In this document: positions 8,877-11,819 of the stretch, one piece after another
Layout of the letters: the number at the start of each line of letters is the position of its first letter
Numbering within the stretch: position 1 is the first letter of the stretch
Source: Euperipatoides rowelli
Taxonomy: Eukaryota; Onychophora; Udeonychophora; Euonychophora; Peripatopsidae
Reading direction: 5' to 3' (one strand)
Assembly (NCBI GenBank): GCA_003024985.2
Contig: PXIH01S0029201.1
DNA: 11,819 nt
Notes under the pieces: generated by a model
The model's input: the letters and a program-made list of their open reading frames with translations, nothing else
The model's database searches: none
What the model was told of the DNA's origin: nothing
Made by a program: the position numbers and the translations under genes

Positions 8877-9975
8877 TAATATTATATTATTTGATTGATT
8901 GCTTGTAAACCAGCAATAAAAACGTTATTGAGGGCCTTGAACAACACTCAAAACATGCCCAAAACTTTTCTTTTTTTTTTTTACAATTCACTTTTAGTGG
9001 TTAGACAGCTTTAATCAACAATAACCTACAGTTATTGTGATCAATATACACTTATTTTATTACTTTTCAAGTTAGGCAAAAAGAAAAAAAAGTGTGTCTA
9101 TTTTTAATTTTTTTCAAAATTTTTTCTTTTTAGTAGTTTCACAATCCAAAGTTTACAACTTTAAAAGTATAGATCATTAAAACATACAACACAACATAGA
9201 AAATCAGAGCTAGTCTTATAAATTATGGGGTAGGGGTAATTTGTTTCTTTCTCAGATGGTTATAGTAAACTCTTTGATTCCCAAATTTTCTGGAGAATCA
9301 AATTAAAGCATTAATACAATGTTGTTAATTTAATTTTACAATTTAAAAATTCAGTTCAATCTCAAAATATACCTAAGAACAGTCTCCCACTATAACACTG
9401 CACTAGGCTATCTCAATGTTAATTAGTGTTTAGCCTTAAAACATTTTTAAAATCGAATTTTTTTAAACAAAACCACTTTTATCTAATAGAATATATCTAT
9501 GTTTTATATGGTAGCCACCAAAAAAAAACCTAAAAAACACACTCCTTATGTTTCAAAAAGGTCCACTTCCTGTTTTATGAATTTCAAAGATGGCCTCCAA
9601 CATTGGAACTAAAATCAGGTATTTCAAGAGAAATATGTATGCTAACCATACATGTTATATAACAAAAGAAAGGTTAGGATGCAAGGAATCTTTTAAAACA
9701 AAAGATCACCTTTCAAATCAAGATTTTATAGCTGTTTTTACAACTTTAAAGTCAAATTAGACAATTTAACCATATAAAATTCTAAGCTTAAGGTATAGGG
9801 AATTCTTAAAAACTCTATAACTTAGCCATTTTTTAACAGATTTTCAACTAATATAGCTTATTTTTAAGCCCAAAATCTTATCTTCAAAACTATACCTTAG
9901 TTTGATTTCCATCTTGTAAAACTCCCAGTAAAAAACCATAAAATGAGCTCCTTTTACAATATAGACCTTCCTTGA
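8877..9975. other. AT-rich noncoding stretch, probable 5' UTR/promoter region of the LINE
   Basis: It lies between the ORF1 ATG (8876) and the right-hand 19-bp repeat, with no convincing ORF on either strand. Long T and A runs are frequent. A short inverted repeat, TAAGGTATAG (9789-9798) with CTATACCTTA (9890-9899), is present. CAAAGATGGCCTCC at 9585-9598 resembles a YY1-type site. No internal Pol II promoter can be proved from sequence. Assignment to the LINE rests only on the 19-bp repeats. Confidence 0.45.
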
Positions 9976-9990
9976 CACATCCAAGGAAGG
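9966..9990. other. Perfect 9-bp stem hairpin at the right insertion junction
   Basis: CCTTCCTTG (9966-9974) pairs with CAAGGAAGG (9982-9990) around the 7-nt loop ACACATC. The right arm belongs to the 18S-derived 19-bp repeat; the left arm belongs to the putative element end. The left copy of the repeat at 1556 has no such partner. The left arm thus looks like an inverted micro-copy of target sequence added at the LINE 5' junction. Confidence 0.75.
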
Positions 9991-9994
9991 CATA
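9976..9994 (+). repeat. Right copy of 19-bp direct repeat, candidate target-site duplication
   Basis: Identical to 1556-1574 over 19 bp, including 17 bp of conserved 18S sequence. It is not followed by the rest of 18S: the next bases are TAGCTCTAGATTTT, unrelated to rRNA. The copies sit at the outer edges of an 8.4-kb block containing the whole LINE. Confidence 0.7.
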
Positions 9995-10393
9995 TAGCTC
10001 TAGATTTTAAAAGCTAAATTAATGGCATTCTATTGGTAAGCAAATTTATTACCATTTTCTATATTCTTATTGTAATGATAATTTTGCTCAATTTTATAAA
10101 ATTTGCATCTTCACATAAAACAAAATGGGAGGGAAAAAATAAGGATAAAGCAATTGAAAATCTGCACCAGGGTGACAACATAATCCATTGTGGCCCTGAA
10201 TACACTACAATGTGTCCTTTTTCATAAATTAAATGAAAATTATAACAATGGACTCCCAAATAACAAGAGGCCCTTATGAGAATAAGAAAACCTACTATAG
10301 TTCACATTATATTTGTGCCTAAAATAACTAATCGATGAATTTTTAGCATGTTCATGTTGAAAACATTGTTGTTTTACTGTAAAAACATATTTT
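9995..10393. other. AT-rich flanking DNA, no supported gene
   Basis: Non-ribosomal AT-rich DNA. A + strand frame at 10033-10227 has a hydrophobic stretch then a polar tail with two Cys. It opens with TTG, and the first in-frame ATG lies within the hydrophobic stretch, leaving about 50 codons. I do not call it a gene. Confidence 0.5.
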
Positions 10394-10612
10394 GGTCAGG
10401 TTCTGTTATCTGCCCACCAATATTTTGACGGTATTAAGTTGAAATTATCAGCAAAAAATTATTTCACCTATAGATTATCATAGTAGGGTTCAGGATTACT
10501 GTAAAGAAAATATACTAAAATCGGCGAGAAAAAATAATAATTCCACACACTATTACGTTGCGCGCGACTCCTAACGTTAATTACGTTAGTGGGCAGATAA
10601 CGGTACCTGACC
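10394..10612. mobile_element. Probable MITE, ~219 bp with 24-bp terminal inverted repeats
   Basis: The left end (10394-10417) begins GGTCAGGTTCTGTTATCTGC. The right end (10589-10612), read in reverse complement, begins GGTCAGGTACCGTTATCTGC. They match at 22 of 24 positions. Flanking octamers CATATTTT (10386-10393) and CATGTTTT (10613-10620) match at 7 of 8 and may be a decayed 8-bp target-site duplication, as made by hAT- or P-type transposases. No coding capacity. Next to the right terminal repeat is a palindromic CTAACGTTAATTACGTTAG (10571-10589). The superfamily is unassigned. Confidence 0.8.
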
Positions 10613-11265
10613 CATGTTTTTTGGTGGTCATGTGATAATTTGTTTCCGTAACATAAGATTGTAATATACCCAGGTTTACACTATTTTATATGTATTAACA
10701 CATAGACTCCAAATCAATTTTAGTTTAAATTCATTAGAAATCATTAGTTTATTTCTTATTTTAAAATATTTGCAAATTAGATAATAATTTGATGATTACT
10801 GACATGTTATTTTTTATTAAAGTATCTAGGCCTTCTAATACAGGAAAATAAGAAATTTGAATTGTTTTTAAAAGTATTCAAATCTCTGAAGAGAGTTCAA
10901 TTATTGTTTCTTGTATATTTTCTTCTCTTCGACATTTTTTTTTTTTTAAACAAGAAACTATTTTGAAACATGTTATTGTTTGCTTGGGAATGGAACGTTT
11001 TTTTTTATATTTTTAACTTGGATTTTCTTTTATTAGTTTTTAAGAATTATTTATAGATTCTATAATAAAAAAAAAAGAGAAGAGGATGAAAATTAAATTA
11101 AGCCAGCATAAAAGAACTTGAGATTAGCAGTTGGTTAAATATTTTTTTTATGTCGTCCCCCAAATTTAAATATTTTATCGAAAAATAAAAAATTATTTGT
11201 GACATTTGGTAAATTATGTTTTCCTTTTCATAATATACTGTATATTTTTATTTATTTTATTGAGT
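10613..11265. other. AT-rich DNA, nothing identified
   Basis: Low-complexity AT-rich sequence with several T and A homopolymers (for example near 10938, 11000 and 11069). I see no ORF of note, RNA gene or repeat unit beyond simple runs. Confidence 0.6.
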
Positions 11266-11559
11266 CTAGTACTGAAAGTGATTATAGAGGATTGTCCTAT
11301 TAAAAAAAAATAGATAAACATGCAATAACATAGAATGATTTTTAATAGTTAATCCATTATTTTCAGTACATATTCTCTTGAACTCATAAAAACAAGAAAT
11401 GGTATCTTTAATTTTGCTGCCAAGCTTCAAGACACTAGAATCTGCAGTGTTATAGTTATAATTAGAGTAGGAAAATGGATTAGTACCAAATGAAGTATTG
11501 TGGGTTGTAATAAAATAATTGTACCAGTAATGTTCTGTCAATTTTTGAAAGTAGTACAT
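11266..11559 (-). CDS. Doubtful 97-codon ORF or exon, unknown function
   Basis: Starts with ATG (11559) and ends at a stop at 11266. Composition is rich in N, Y, F, T and S, with a protein-like central run (LGSKIKDTISCFYEFKRICT) and a hydrophobic C-terminus (LLHVYLFFF). I recognise no domain. In DNA this AT-rich, a chance frame of this length is quite possible, and a eukaryotic exon would be hard to prove without splice evidence. No neighbour supports a role. Confidence 0.2.
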   Translation of the reverse strand: MYYFQKLTEHYWYNYFITTHNTSFGTNPFSYSNYNYNTADSSVLKLGSKIKDTISCFYEFKRICTENNGLTIKNHSMLLHVYLFFFNRTILYNHFQY

Positions 11560-11740
11560 TAAATAAAAATATTAAATAAAAAATGTCTTTTTAGAAGGGA
11601 TATGAAAATGCCAAGTTTTGCATAGAGAAGTAGGCTGTAGCCTGCGGCTAACAAATTGCTTATTGATATTTATTTTGCGACTTCAGTATATAAAAAAATA
11701 TGGCATAGATTTTAATATTTATAAATGTGTTATCCCCCTT
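11560..11740. other. AT-rich DNA with a short GC patch, nothing identified
   Basis: Mostly A/T. A short GC patch at about 11632-11650 (TAGGCTGTAGCCTGCGGCTA) contains a small imperfect hairpin, AGGCT/AGCCT. No gene or RNA is supported. Confidence 0.5.
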
Positions 11741-11819
11741 TCTCTCTCTCTCTAAACATATGATATACATATATACATATACGTATACACATACACGTAC
11801 ACATACACATACACATACA
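11741..11819. repeat. Compound microsatellite: (CT)n then (CATA/CACATA)n
   Basis: A CT run (11741-11753) is followed by an irregular then increasingly regular array of CATA, CGTA and CACATA units that runs off the window end. The last ~25 bp are nearly perfect ACACAT repeats. Confidence 0.9.

Larger units (their letters stand above)
1575..9975 (-). mobile_element. Decayed Tx1/L1-like non-LTR retrotransposon (LINE), antisense to 18S
   Basis: Core evidence is the pair of overlapping ORFs on the - strand. ORF1 (8876-6350) is gag-like with a CCHC knuckle. ORF2 (6377-2717) carries, in order, an APE endonuclease, a reverse transcriptase with YADD, and a C-terminal CX2CX8HX4C finger. This domain order defines APE-type LINEs. 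RT motifs such as GPDG, YRPISLLNVDYKI and the late GGGLSFP block resemble the Tx1/L1 group more than the R1, RTE or CR1 groups; this assignment is from memory of family patterns. The outer limits follow from the 19-bp direct repeats and would give a 5' region of ~1.1 kb and a 3' region of ~1.14 kb. Multiple frameshifts and stops make this copy inactive as assembled. The core 2717-8876 is certain; the outer limits are inferred. Confidence 0.75.

Noticed and set aside
1575-9975. DNA transposon with terminal inverted repeats spanning the block
   Set aside because: The weak inverted similarity of the ends depends mainly on CAAGGAAGG, which is native 18S on the left side. The coding content is purely LINE.
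10033-10227. Small secreted-peptide gene with signal-like N-terminus
   Set aside because: The frame begins at TTG, the first ATG is inside the hydrophobic run, only two Cys follow, and AT-rich DNA readily gives such frames.
11757-11819. CRISPR-like short repeats
   Set aside because: Units of 4-6 bp with no unique spacers; a microsatellite in eukaryotic DNA.

Overview
Eukaryotic, almost certainly animal, genomic DNA. The evidence is the GC-rich 5' part of a nuclear rDNA unit (external spacer plus the first ~534 nt of 18S rRNA), followed abruptly by very AT-rich DNA that carries a decayed APE-type non-LTR retrotransposon (LINE). The 18S fragment is metazoan-like, but I could not place it in a phylum; an arthropod or other invertebrate is a guess.

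Layout. (1) 1-1038: rDNA spacer/5' ETS with two ~190-bp repeats and an assembly-type 95-bp duplication around a single N at 579. (2) 1039-1572: 5' part of 18S rRNA on the + strand, breaking off inside the universally conserved segment CCAAGGAAGGCA. (3) 1575-9975: about 8.4 kb whose core (2717-8876) is a two-ORF LINE on the - strand, antisense to the rRNA. It has a long gag-like ORF1 with an RRM-like segment and one CCHC knuckle, then an overlapping ORF2 with AP endonuclease, reverse transcriptase and a C-terminal CCHC-type finger. The RT reads as Tx1/L1-like. Both ORFs are broken; most breaks lie at short dinucleotide or homopolymer runs, and at least one comes from an assembly artefact. (4) 9976-9994: an exact second copy of the 19 bp that ends the 18S fragment, consistent with a target-site duplication. 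(5) 9995-11819: AT-rich DNA that is not 18S, holding a 219-bp inverted-repeat element (probable MITE), one doubtful ORF and a terminal microsatellite.

Interpretation. The 19-bp direct repeat (1556-1574 and 9976-9994) brackets the whole LINE and includes 17 bp of genuine 18S sequence. The simplest reading is an antisense LINE insertion at the 18S break. However, the right-hand copy continues into non-ribosomal sequence, so the 18S gene must already have been truncated or interrupted there, or the locus was rearranged. No functional protein-coding gene is supported in the window; three Ns and their flanking duplications show that parts of the assembly are unreliable.
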